Assembly: GCA_030015575.1 (NCBI GenBank)
Contig: JASDDO010000006.1
Location: forward strand, 373,758,137-373,822,136
From: Agapanthus africanus
Taxonomy: Eukaryota; Streptophyta; Magnoliopsida; Asparagales; Amaryllidaceae
Reading direction: 5' to 3'
Length of the DNA stretch: 64,000 nucleotides
Shown: piece by piece, positions 10,390 through 20,706 of the stretch
Position numbering within the stretch: the first letter of the stretch is position 1
How the letters are laid out: each line of letters opens with the position of its first letter
Program-made: the position numbers and the translations under genes
Notes under the pieces: generated by a model
Databases searched by the model: none
Told to the model about the DNA's origin: nothing
The model's input: only the letters and a program-made list of their open reading frames with translations

Positions 10390-10640
10390 TGTCAAGCCCT
10401 GCTTCCCGGTATACGGCGAAGGGGACGCGACTGGTCCGCTACGTATTTACTCAGAAGCAAATACGCTAAGCGTAACTAAGCAATATAAAAAAAGTAAATG
10501 CACAAGAGACAAGATATAATAAAACAACAACTTTATTTATTCACATTCTTTCTGTACAATGTATGGAAAGTAAATACAATTGAAATAAAGCAATGCCTAA
10601 ATAATGGCATAACAGAAATGAAAAGGTACTGGAATGAAAG
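10390..10640 (-). repeat. Copy A 5' LTR, 3' end
   Basis: The end of the LTR (minus strand) closes with GGGAAGCAGGGCTTGACA at 10390. It contains the AATAAATAAAG poly(A) block and the shared tail around TTTACTCAGAAGC. It aligns with the ends of the LTRs of B, C and E. Confidence 0.85.
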
Positions 10641-11035
10641 TGTACAATGAAAGTGTACATACTTTAGGTGATATTACAGATCACTATTACATGTTGATAG
10701 AGCTCATAGGATTCTTACTTAACTACCAGCATTATGATGGCGATTATATACATGAGATCTGGATGGTCTATAAGTACATCCTTAAATGTCCCTAGTCGTG
10801 GGAGTTTCGAGACTGGGCATCGATACTCCAGAATAGACTAGTGTATACTGATCGAGACCCCGACGAGAGGCGGTGCCAGGTCTCACAAGTCATTGGTGTT
10901 AGTTTGTTCACCTAACATAGTATACAGGTGCTCATTGGATTATGAGTACACTGGACGGACTCGCCGAGAACCTGCTAGATGGTATTATACCTATTGTTAG
11001 ATGACAGTTCCCAGATGACATGTGTACAGGTTATA
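10641..11035 (-). repeat. Probable variant LTR middle or adjoining unknown DNA
   Basis: This ~395-bp stretch joins the recognisable LTR end of copy A without an obvious border, but I could not match it to the LTRs of B, C, D or E. It may be a family-specific LTR segment or unrelated DNA. No gene is present. Confidence 0.35.
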
Positions 11036-13883
11036 CTATTTTTGAATTCTTTAATTTTTGTACTCCTTTTTCTGTTCTTAAATTTTTGTGCTATATGCTA
11101 TCAGTTACACTATAATTTTTAAATGAATTTTAACTAATTTTCTTAGATTAATAAATAAAATCTTCAATTTTTGTTGTTGGTTGGTTTAACTTATAATATA
11201 ATTAATAATCATTTTCTCAAAATCTCTTAAACTCGAACCAAACCAAATCGAACACTGAATCATTAATTTGGAACAAAATTTCCCAAAATCTCATAAACTC
11301 TACAAAAATCTTCAAATTTCCAAAAAAATCCACCAAATTCTTTCAAATTCTCAAATATAACCAAGCTCCATAAAATTACCAAATTGTCGAAATATCTCAT
11401 ATTCCAGTTAACCAGGCCGGGTAGGGCTGGGTTTTGACAAATTTTATACGTGACCCGAAAGTTAAAACCTAAACCCAAAAACCGTCCGAACCCGACGGGT
11501 TTATAATGCGTTAAACCCGAACACACAACTTCGGGTTTCAAGCGGGTTTCCGTTTAGGCGGGCTTCGGATCGGTTGTTGTGGGTTTTCCGAGCTTTACCC
11601 ATTATAAATTATCAAAAAATTGACATTATATTATTTGAGGTGAGTTCTACGAAATATATATACACAAAATTTATGTTTTGACAAAGTTATATAAATTATA
11701 TGTGATAGATACATAGATTACACTTAAGAATTGCACTAATTGGATATTATACATAAATTATAACATGTATATTATAAAATTTAGAATTAAATGCTATGTA
11801 ATATATCAAATCAAATTGAATATAGAAAGCAGGTTTAGATCGGGCCAAGTTTAAGGTTCAGGCAGGTGGGTTTAATGCTATACCCATACACGACCCGAAA
11901 AATTTTCATCTCATCTTCAACTCGCTCGATTGAGTTCGGGTGGGTATAATATGTTTAAAAATCCAGGAAAAATCAGGTCGGGTCGAGTCTGGTTCGGGTC
12001 AAACCAAACCCGACTTTCACCCCTATATTCTACAAATTCCTTAAATATATCAAATTCCATAAATTCTTAGACTCCGTAAATATCGCCAAACTCCAAAATA
12101 TTCCCAAATTCTCCAATTTGATAAATTCCTAATTAGCTAAATTCGATCTCTACACCGTCAAACTAGAAGCCAAATCAAATTCAAATCTACCTCTAAGTTG
12201 TTAAACTAGAATTGAATCAAACGCAAATTCGACCACTACGTCGTCAAACTGGAAGCCAAATCAATTTCAAGTTCGAACGTTATATCGTCAAACTGGAACC
12301 AATTTTATGTCGTTAAATTGAAATCAAATTTCCCAAAACCTCTAAAATTGTACAAAAATCTTCAAAAAAATTCCACCAAATTCTTTCAAATTTCCCAAAT
12401 ATCTCCAAGCTCCGTAAAATTCCCAGATTGTCCAAATATCTCAAATTATACAAATTCTACAAATTCCAAAAATATATCAAATTTCACAAATACTTCAATT
12501 CCGTAAATATCTCCTAACTCCATAAAATTACTAAATTCTTCAATTCCATAAATTCTAAATTCTCAAACACCATTAATTCCATTAATTTCCCAAATTCTCT
12601 AAAATATTCCTCAACTCTCACCAAAAAATCAAAAAATACAAATCAAATACAAAATCGACATCCATGTTTTTATACTGGAACAAAATCAAATTGACCTCTA
12701 AGTGGTTAAAGTATCCGTTTCCCTCCTTTTCCTGCTAGGATTGGAATCTAGAATCAAATCAAACCCAAATTCAATATCTACGCTGTTAAATTGGAACCCA
12801 AATCAAATTCAAGACAACCTCTAAGTCATAAAACTAGAACCAAGTCATCAAACCCAATTCGACCAATATGTTGTTTAACTAGAAGCCAAAACAGTTTCAA
12901 GTCCGACCGCTATAATCTGGAACCAAATTTTCCAAAATCTTTTAAAAGTTATTAAAATCTTTAAATTTTCAAAATATTCCACCAAATTCTTTCAAATTCT
13001 TATCCTTAAGCTCCATAAAATAGATAAATTGTCCAAATATCTCAAATTCAAAAAATTTTACAAATCCCCAACATATATCAAATTCTACAAATTCTTAGAT
13101 TACCTAAATATCGTCAAACTCCATAAAATCCATAACTTCTCCGATTCCACAAATTCTGAATTCTCAAAACATCTTTAATTTCTTAATTACTTTAAATTAT
13201 CCTAAATGTTCACAAACAATTCCCAAAATCCAAAATCGACATCTACCTTGTTGACTCATGCCATATTAGATCGACCTCTAGGCTGTTAGCAACCAAATCA
13301 ATGCTAAATTCGACCTCTAATCTGTTAGCAACCAAATCAAAGCTAAATTCAATCTCTATGCCGTTAAACTGGAACCCAAATCAAATTCAAATCGACCTCT
13401 AAGTCGTTAAATTAGAACCAATCAAACCTAAATTCACCAAAACATTGTTAAACTGGAAGCCGAATCAATTTGAAATCCAACCGCTACATCATTAAACTAA
13501 AAAAATTCAAGTGGGAATCTATGTTGTTAAACCGGAAACGAATTTCCTATAACCTCTGAAATTATACAAAAATCTTTAAATTTTCAAAATATTCCACCAA
13601 ATTATTTGAAATTCTCTAAATATCCATAAGCCTTATAAAATTACCAAACTGTCCAAATATTTCAAATTCCATAAATTTTTAGATTCCCTAGATATTTCCA
13701 AACTCCATAAAATTCCTAAGTTCTCCAATTCCATAAATTTCAAAATCTTAAAATATCTTTAATTCCATAAATTTCTCATATTCTCTAAAATATCCTAAAC
13801 TTTCAAATAAATCCCTAAAATCCAAATCAAATCTAAGATTGACATGTCGTTAAATGGAACCAAATCAAATCGGCCTCTACTTT
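11036..13883. repeat. G-poor A-rich tandem array, left part
   Basis: Degenerate repeats are dominated by AAATTCC/CCAAATTC words, punctuated by modules starting near CGTTAAACTGGAACCAAATC. The + strand is strikingly poor in G, and there is no credible coding. It is continuous with the array to the right of copy B, as shown by the B target duplication. A hAT-like MITE sits at 11409-12024. Confidence 0.85.
11409..12024. mobile_element. hAT-like MITE (CGGGT-rich ends)
   Basis: About 615 bp of AT-rich core carry ends rich in CGGGT/ACCCG. The right end read in reverse begins GGGGTGAAAGTCGGGTTTGG, like a very common group of plant hAT MITEs. The left end CAGGCCGGGTAGGGCTGGG is a diverged partner. 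Flanks share ATATTC, a possible 8-bp target duplication. No transposase. Exact ends are uncertain. Confidence 0.5.
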
Positions 13884-13888
13884 GTAAA
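13884..13888. other. Target-site duplication of copy B, left
   Basis: GTAAA just before the 5' LTR is repeated at 24994-24998 just after the 3' LTR. Removing the element joins two halves of the same A-rich array, which confirms the insertion. Confidence 0.9.
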
Positions 13889-14128
13889 TATAACATTCCC
13901 AAATTTCCAATACAAGTTTTTACAAAAAAATTTCAAAAATCCATAAAGGGATGTTTTAGCCTGAGCACAAGTTATAAATAATTATTTTGCTTTTTAATTA
14001 CAAGTTAAAAGAATGTAACAACTCCATTTTTAGTGTACAAAAATTTGCGTTAAAATTAATGTATACTTGGGGTATTTACATTTACTGTTATTATTTTAAG
14101 TAATTAATTAGCTCCATAATTACAAGAA

Positions 14129-14200
14129 GGAGCTTGTAGCTCATTAGTAATACCTTGCACTGCTGTACCAAGCCACCAGAGTTCAAATCCCATACCCCAC
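14129..14200 (+). promoter_or_regulatory. tRNA-like segment with Pol III A and B boxes in the LTR
   Basis: TAGCTCATTAG (14137-14147) matches the tRNA A box and AGTTCAAATCC (14180-14190) the B box. Their 43-bp spacing is that of a tRNA. A CTTG...CAAG pair lies between them where an anticodon stem would be. Equivalent segments occur at 8610-8690 (reverse), 19099-19175, 46348-46420 and 50035-50105. It could be an old SINE or tRNA fragment fixed in the LTR. Whether Pol III uses it is unknown. Confidence 0.6.
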
Positions 14201-14606
14201 ATTATTTTTAATATTGTTTTTATTTTGAACCTTTAGAATACCAAGAGTTTACACGTGCATATCTCACAAAAACCCCACTACACCCAAAGATGTAACATTG
14301 CTAGAGGTTAGATGAACCGTCGAGGGGGATCCCGGCCACCTTACTCGGCCGGGAATCGGCCTAATCGGTCTCGACTCGGCCGACTCAGTCCTCCGACCGA
14401 GTCACGGCCGAGTCGTCCGATTCCGGCGACGACCCAAACATGAAAGTTGTGTCTTTTCATATTCCCTATGCACCTGCAAATTTCAGCCTCAGACCATTTT
14501 CAGAACTCTTTTAAAACCCCAATTACTCCACTTTTAATACATTTTTAATACATTTTATCACATTTTTCATTTTAACCTTTCACCTATCCTAACCCTAGCC
14601 TAACCC

Positions 14607-14614
14607 TATAAATA
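14607..14614 (+). promoter_or_regulatory. TATA box of copy B 5' LTR
   Basis: TATAAATA lies at the start of a gene-like leader. The same box is present in the other LTRs, near 19577, 46795 and 50480. It probably marks the U3/R border. Confidence 0.7.
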
Positions 14615-16899
14615 CCACCCCTACCCTCTACCCTCTCACTCTAAAATTCTGAGCCCACTCTCTCAAAATTCCAAGAAAACTTGTGTACTTTGAAAACAAG
14701 CTCGAGGCAAAGCTCCGGCGAAATCTACGGCAAACTTCCGGCGATCGTTTTAGGAACTACCGGCGACGACGCAACACATCGGCGATTCCTCTACTTCCCT
14801 CTCACTCTCTTGTATGATCTAAAACCCGTAAGTCCCAATTCCTACCTATCTTTTCTATCAAAAAAATACGGTTTTACAAAACCCGACGGAATCGGAACAA
14901 ATCCGATTTCCGATTCGGTTTCTTATAAAATTCCACTTCTCACTAATACAATCATACTTAAACTTCCTCATGTTGACTATTAAACACTAATCAACCAAAT
15001 TGATCAAGATTCATCACATGAAATGATAGTTATTTCAATTTATTGTATTTTTCACTTAAATACCACATTGTTTCAATTCTACATTTAACTCCATTAAACT
15101 TGCTATACCTTTAAAGCAGAGCACAAGATAACAACCTAGATCCTCACATACTCATATACAACCTAACACGATACCATCGAAAACTTAGAATACGAGAAAA
15201 CAAACATTTTCATTTGAATACCTTTTACTTAATAAAACCATTTCTAAAAGATTTAGTATTGATAAACTTTTTAAATAAATACCAATTATTATGAAAATAG
15301 GATAAGTTGTGAACATCAGTCATTTATCTAAACCTGACTTTGTGGTGTCTAGATCATGCAAGTGAGAAAGGTAACTTTAAAAGGCCCGACTCACGGTGAT
15401 TCGTGAGCGGATCCCTCCTTTCTTCACGTGTACTTATCTAGCCACAATTGGCGGTGAAGAGGCGATTTGAGGTATCTCACAACTTGTCGTTTTGGACCAG
15501 TTAGGAAAAGTCTAGTTGACTTAGGAGATCTTAGAACATAGAATACGTGAAATTGACATCTTTACAAATAAATACCATTTACTTAATAAAACCGTTTTCT
15601 AAAGGATTTAGTATTTATACAATCTTTGCAAAGCGCCGCTACAACCCATTTTGGGGAACCCGTTCGGGATGGTGCGGATTATCGCACATCCTCAGGCTTA
15701 GTAGTGCGAGATTCAGACCTCCGCAAGAAGCATTCGGTCTCGAAAGATTTAAAATACGACATCTTGAGGAAATGAGATTTTTAGAATATGAAATATATTT
15801 TAAAATTATTTTTGTATAAATATATGTATATTTATCATTAAAATACCTATTTTTGTTATGATGTAAATATTCCATTTTTCTAAAATATCACAAGAATCAA
15901 TTTACCTTAAAATACCATGAATTCCATACAAGTTTAATATTACACTTTAATACCATATAATATGAAAGTTAGGTTATTCTCATTAGAATTGTCACAAGTA
16001 TAAAATCTACATTCATTACAACTCTAAAGATGATTATTAAATACTTGGGGTGTATTCTGAAAAGTATATAAAAGTATTTTTACATAAAACCCTCTCAAGT
16101 TCTATAAATTACCTTAAAGACCCTAGTAAACATAGGTTTAAGCGGAACCAATCTCTTGAGCCTCAGGGAGCCGGAGAAGTGGGTGCTTGCCTATCTAAGG
16201 TAGACAAATTAATAAAAACAATCAGGACTTCAAGTTACTTTGCTGATTGTCTGACTCAGTTTGAGTCTCAGTATAATCTGACTTGAATATAATTCAAGTA
16301 CAATGTACAATCTACAATCTTCAATATTACAATTCAACCTGAATCCATGAATCCAATTATCAATCTATACAACTTGACCGAACCGAACCATGGATATACA
16401 TTCCATTTACATGGTTCTCCAGTTATTCCATTTACATGATTCTACGGCTACATCCGTTTACTGATATCATGGTTTCGGTCAGTCAACCAATTATACAATC
16501 AATACAATTTACAAGACAAACAATACAATCAAAACACTACGGGGTTTAAGGGGTAGATTGGTATGGAAGGTGTTAAAAGTGGCACGAGACGGTAAGATTA
16601 ATACACCTAACCTGTATTCCGTTGTTGTTGTACCGTGACCCAACGGTTCCTTGAGTTCCTGATACCTTAGTCTCCGGGGCACGTGAGACTCCTCTCGTAT
16701 ACACTAGCATCCTTCTGTACCAAGCTACAAATAACAGTGTTAACACTAAATACAACAATATAACAATATAATACAACTGTAAAAACTACTCTCTCTCTCT
16801 TACTCTCTGTCTATTATATTTCTCCTCTTATCTTTGGGACTTACCGAGTGATCTGTTCGCTGACGACATTCTATTTCTTTCTTCTTTGAATGTCGTCAG

Positions 16900-16973
16900 A
16901 TGATTTGGAACCGTCAGAGATCGAGCCAACTGCAGAAGAATTGTATCAGTACAGCGAAGACCCAGAGCTCTAG
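16900..16973 (+). other. Short acidic frame near the LTR end (…EDPEL-stop)
   Basis: After a pyrimidine tract and a GTCGTCAG acceptor-like site, an open stretch of 24 codons encodes an acidic peptide ending SEDPEL, then TAG. The 3' LTR has the same ending at 24659-24732, and LTR E has an expanded relative at 38177-38262 ending TEDPEL. The upstream GTAAGT (14828) could be its donor, making a 2-kb intron within the LTR. Function unknown. Confidence 0.45.
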
Positions 16974-17082
16974 ACATTGTACATTTTCTTTTCAGTACCT
17001 TTAATTTCCTGTCATGCCATTGTTTAGGCATTGCTTTTATTTCAGTTGTATTTCCTTTTCATGTATTGTACAAAAGAATGTT

Positions 17083-17093
17083 AATAAATAAAG
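17083..17093 (+). terminator. Poly(A) signal of copy B 5' LTR
   Basis: AATAAATAAAG is conserved at the same place in every LTR 3' end in the window: about 10530 (reverse), 24840, 38360, 44455 and 48930. Confidence 0.65.
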
Positions 17094-17234
17094 TTGCTGT
17101 TTTTATTATACCTTGTCTCTTGTGTATATTTTCTTTTATATTGCTTCTCTACGCTTAGCGTATTTGCTTCTGAGTAAATACGTAGCGGACCAGTCGTGTC
17201 CCCTTCGCCGTATACCGGGAAGCAGGGCGTGACA

Positions 17235-17449
17235 GGTTTTGTTGGTGGCCCATGCAGGTCAGAGCTGTATGAAACCCTATTATGCAGTTCTGTTCTGCGT
17301 GAACAAACCTAAGCAATATAACACAAGAACCAGCAACTAAAATATTCTTTATAATTCATCTTCCTTGAATCTTACAATTTCATATTCCTTGAATTTTATC
17401 ATTTCATATACTTTGAATCTGTCATAACCTAAATTTTTCATTCAAGGTT
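17235..17449 (+). other. Copy B leader after the 5' LTR
   Basis: The sequence right after the LTR reads GGTTTTGTTGGTGGCCCATG, not the Met-tRNA primer site usual in this clade. The same start is seen in A and C. In A the GTTGGTGGCCCATG block occurs twice. Which tRNA primes this family is not clear from sequence alone. Confidence 0.5.
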
Positions 17450-18720
17450 ATGGATTCACCAAACAACACCAGCACCAATGTCAACAACACACCCACCACT
17501 ACCTCTCACACCTGCTGTTCCTGCGCCACTCAACGAGCAAACGGTTCTGCTTGAGGCAATCCGCAGTCTCCTAGAGGGACAATAGCAGCTCTTGAACCGT
17601 TCCGAGGCTGAAGCACCGGGGGTGAAGCAATTCAGAGCTTTACATCCCAAACAGTTCTTAGGAAAGGGGAGCCCACTGGAAGCTGAGGAATGCGCTCAAA
17701 GTATCGAGGATGATCTGGCAGCAGCACAAGTGCCAGAAATAGCTTGGGTCCGAGTTGCGAAGCTGCAACTCACGGACAATGCACGGAACTGGTGGAAGGC
17801 GGAAGAAAGCCATCTTGATCAGCCCATTGAATGGAAGAATTTTCGCGATAAGTTCGACGTGAAGTACTTCCCTGTGACTGCCAGGTTTGCCATGGAACAA
17901 CAGTTCATTCATCTACAACAAGGTTCGATGTGGGACAAGTCAGTAGATGAGTATGACGCTGAATTCACCATGCTCAGTCGGTAAGATATGTCACAGTAAT
18001 TCAAATTTTTAATATCACATACTACACAGCTAACACAAGACCTTAACAGATTTGCAGCACATTTGATACCGACAGACGATATCAGAGCCCGTCGCTTTCA
18101 ACAAGGTTTGGACACGGAAATTCAGGCTGCACCAGCCACAGGGAAATTTCCAACTCATGAGAATGCACTGGAAGCTGCCCGCAGTTATGAGGCAGTGATA
18201 AAAGCAAGGGGCAGATCTCAATCTGCCGGTTTAAAATGCCCTGCCACTCAAATGGCAGGAGGAGCCTCTTCCAGGCCAACGTTCGAACCCAGGAGAACTG
18301 AAGAACCCAATAACCAGCTAAGACCGTATTTCTGTTTCTATTGCAAGAGAGATGGACATTTGATAAAGGACTGTAGGCGCGCAAAGGGCCTGTGCCTAGT
18401 TTATGGCGCGTCCAATCACAGAATTGAGACATGTTCATATAGATACAACTCAGCTCACATACCTACCAACTACCCGCAGCGGCCAGCTATCCAGGCTCCT
18501 GAAACTCGTCCTGCACTCCCAGCACCACCTCCACACAGAACTCTTGCACAGCCTACTCGCCAATTCCAACAGGCAATGAGGAACATGCCTCGAGGGTAGA
18601 GAAACAAGCCCCAAGGACAGAATGTGCCTCCAGCTAAAAGGAAGGTACCACGGCGATAGACTTTTACATTATTAGCCGTAGAACCCGAGACTGTAGGTCA
18701 AGATAATATCGGTAAGCCTT
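17450..18720 (+). pseudogene. Copy B gag fossil with intron
   Basis: From ATGGATTC at 17450: a Pro/Thr-rich start, then the Retrotrans_gag core (PEIAWVRVAKLQLTDNARNW, a Trp-Lys segment, KYFPVTARFAMEQQFIHLQQ, SVDEYDAEF) to 17980. A 69-bp GT-AG intron (17981-18049) follows, then the second part (PTDDIRARRFQQG, two CCHC-type knuckles near 18340-18435, and a Pro/Gln-rich tail). It stops being alignable to the autonomous clade just before where protease would begin. The copy is broken. Confidence 0.82.
17981..18049 (+). other. 69-bp gag intron (copy B)
   Basis: It begins GTAAGATATG and ends CCTTAACAG, is AT-rich and contains stops. The same 69-bp interval is at 45347-45415 in copy C. Copy A has the flanking codons directly joined at 9613/9614. 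The presence/absence pattern with exact borders is strong evidence for a spliceosomal intron. Confidence 0.85.
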
Positions 18721-18835
18721 TTTCACATTTTTAAAACCCTTGCACCACTTTGTTATTTTTTCACACACTGTCAGTACTTCAGTCACTAAACTTTCTTGAA
18801 TCTGTTACACTTTTATTTTACAAATTTCGAGGACG

Positions 18836-18858
18836 AAATTTTTATAAGGAGGGTAGAA
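18836..18858 (+). other. Polypurine tract of copy B
   Basis: TATAAGGAGGGTAGAA immediately precedes the TG of the 3' LTR. It is preceded by TTCGAGGACGAAATT, the usual last coding block of Tekay-type pol. Confidence 0.88.
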
Positions 18859-20706
18859 TGTAACAACCCCAAATTTCCAATACAAGTTTTTACAAAAAAA
18901 ATTCAAAAATCCATAAAGGGGTATTTTTATCCTGAGCACAAGTTATAAGTAATTATTTTGCTTTTTAATTATAAGTTAAAAGAATGTACCAACTCCATTT
19001 TTAGTGTACAAAAATTTTCTTTAAAATTAATGTATACTTGGGTATTTACATTTACTGTTATTACTTTAAGTAATTAATTAGCTCTATAATTACAAGAAGG
19101 AGCTTGCAGCTCATTGGTAATACCTTACACTGCTGAACCAAGCCACCAGAGTTCAAATCCTATACCCCACATTATTTTTAATATTGTTTTTATTTTGAAC
19201 CTTTAGAATACCAAGAGTTTACACGTGCATATCTCACAAAAACCCCACTACACCCAAAGATGTAACATTGCTAGAGGTTAGATGAACCGTCGAGGGGGAT
19301 CCCGGCCACCTGACTCGGCCGGGAATCGGCCAAATCGGCCTCGACTCAGCCGACTCAGTCCTCCGGCCGAGTCACGGCCGAGTCGGCCGATTCTGGCGAT
19401 GACCCCAACATGAAAGTTGTGTCTTTTCATATTCCGTATGCACCTGCAAAATTTCAGCCTCAGAACATTTCCAGAGCTCTTTTAAAACCCCAATTACTCC
19501 GCTTTTAATATATTTTTAATACATTTTATCATATTTTTCATTTTAACCTTTCACCTACCCTAACCCTAGCCCAACTCTATAAATACCATCTCTACCCTCT
19601 ACCCTATCACCCCAAAATTCTGAGCCCACTCTCTCAAAATTCTAAGAAAACTTGTGTACTTTGAAAATAAGCTCGAGGCGAAGCTCCGGCGAAATCTACG
19701 GCAAACTTCCGGCGATCGTTTTAGGAACTACCGGCGACGACGCAATACATCGGTGATTCCTCTACTTCTCTCTCACTCTCTTGTGTGATCTAAAACCCAT
19801 AAGTCCCAATTCCTACCTATCTCTTCAATCAAAAAAATACGATTTTACAAAACCCGACGGAATCGGAACAAATCTGATTTCCGATTCGGTTTCTTATAAA
19901 ATTCAACTTCTCACTAATACAATCATACGTAAACTTCCTCATGTTGACTATTAAACACTAATTAACCAAATTGATCAAGTTTCATCACATGAAATGATGG
20001 TTATTTCAATTTATCGTATTTTTCACTTAAATACCACATTGTTTCAATTCTACATTTAACTCCATTAAACTTGCTATACCTTTAAAGTAGAGCACGAGGT
20101 AACGACCTACCTCCTCACACACTCATATACAACCTAACACGATACCATCAAAAACTTATAATACGAGAAAACAAACATTTTCATTTAAATACCCTTTACT
20201 TAATAAAACCATTTCTAAAAGATTTAGTATTGATACACTTTTTAAATAAATACCAATTATTATGAAAATAGGATAAGTTGTGGACATCAGTCGTTTATCT
20301 AAACCTGACTTTGTGGTGTCTAGGCTAGGCAAGTGAGAAAGGTAACTTTAAAAGGCCCGTCCTACGGTGATTCGTGAGCGGATCCCTTCTTTCTTCACTT
20401 GTACTTACCCGGCCACAATTGGCGGTGAAGAGGCGGTTTGAGCCATCTCACAACTTGTCGTTTTGGACCAGTTAGGAATAATCTAGTTGACTTAGGAGAC
20501 CTTCGAACATAGAATACGTGAAATTGGCATCTTTACAAATAAATACCATTTACTTAATAAAACCGTTTTCTAAAAGATTTAGTATTTATTCAATCATTGC
20601 AAAGCGCCGCTACAACCCATTTTGGGGAACCCATTCGGGATGGTGCGGATTATTGCACATCCTCGGGCTTAGTAGTGCGAGATTCAAACCTCCGCAAGGA
20701 GCATTC

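Larger units (their letters stand above)
8563..11035 (-). mobile_element. Copy A: gag-only Tekay/Del-like LTR element, reverse
   Basis: Read on the minus strand: an LTR end (10390 upward), a 1.6-kb internal region with gag only (10389-8803), a polypurine tract, then the start of the 3' LTR (8802 downward). The LTR begins TGTAACAACCC and ends TTGACA in this copy. No protease, RT, RNase H or integrase is recognisable. The layout matches copies B and C, so this looks like a propagated non-autonomous (TR-GAG-like) family, not a one-off ruin. Both LTRs are only partly represented. The copy is broken and moderately old. Confidence 0.8.
13889..17234 (+). repeat. Copy B 5' LTR
   Basis: Starts TATAACATTCCC (the family form is TGTAACAACCC) and ends GCAGGGCGTGACA. 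In order it holds a tRNA-like segment (14129-14200), a TATA box (14607-14614), a GC-rich leader with a GTAAGT donor (14828), several conserved blocks without known function (for example 15640-15735 and 16130-16205), an acceptor-like CAG at 16899 followed by a short acidic frame, and AATAAA at 17083. Confidence 0.9.

Noticed and set aside
14129-14200. Functional tRNA gene
   Set aside because: A and B boxes are present, but acceptor and T stems do not pair well and there is no T-run terminator right after. It is called tRNA-like only.
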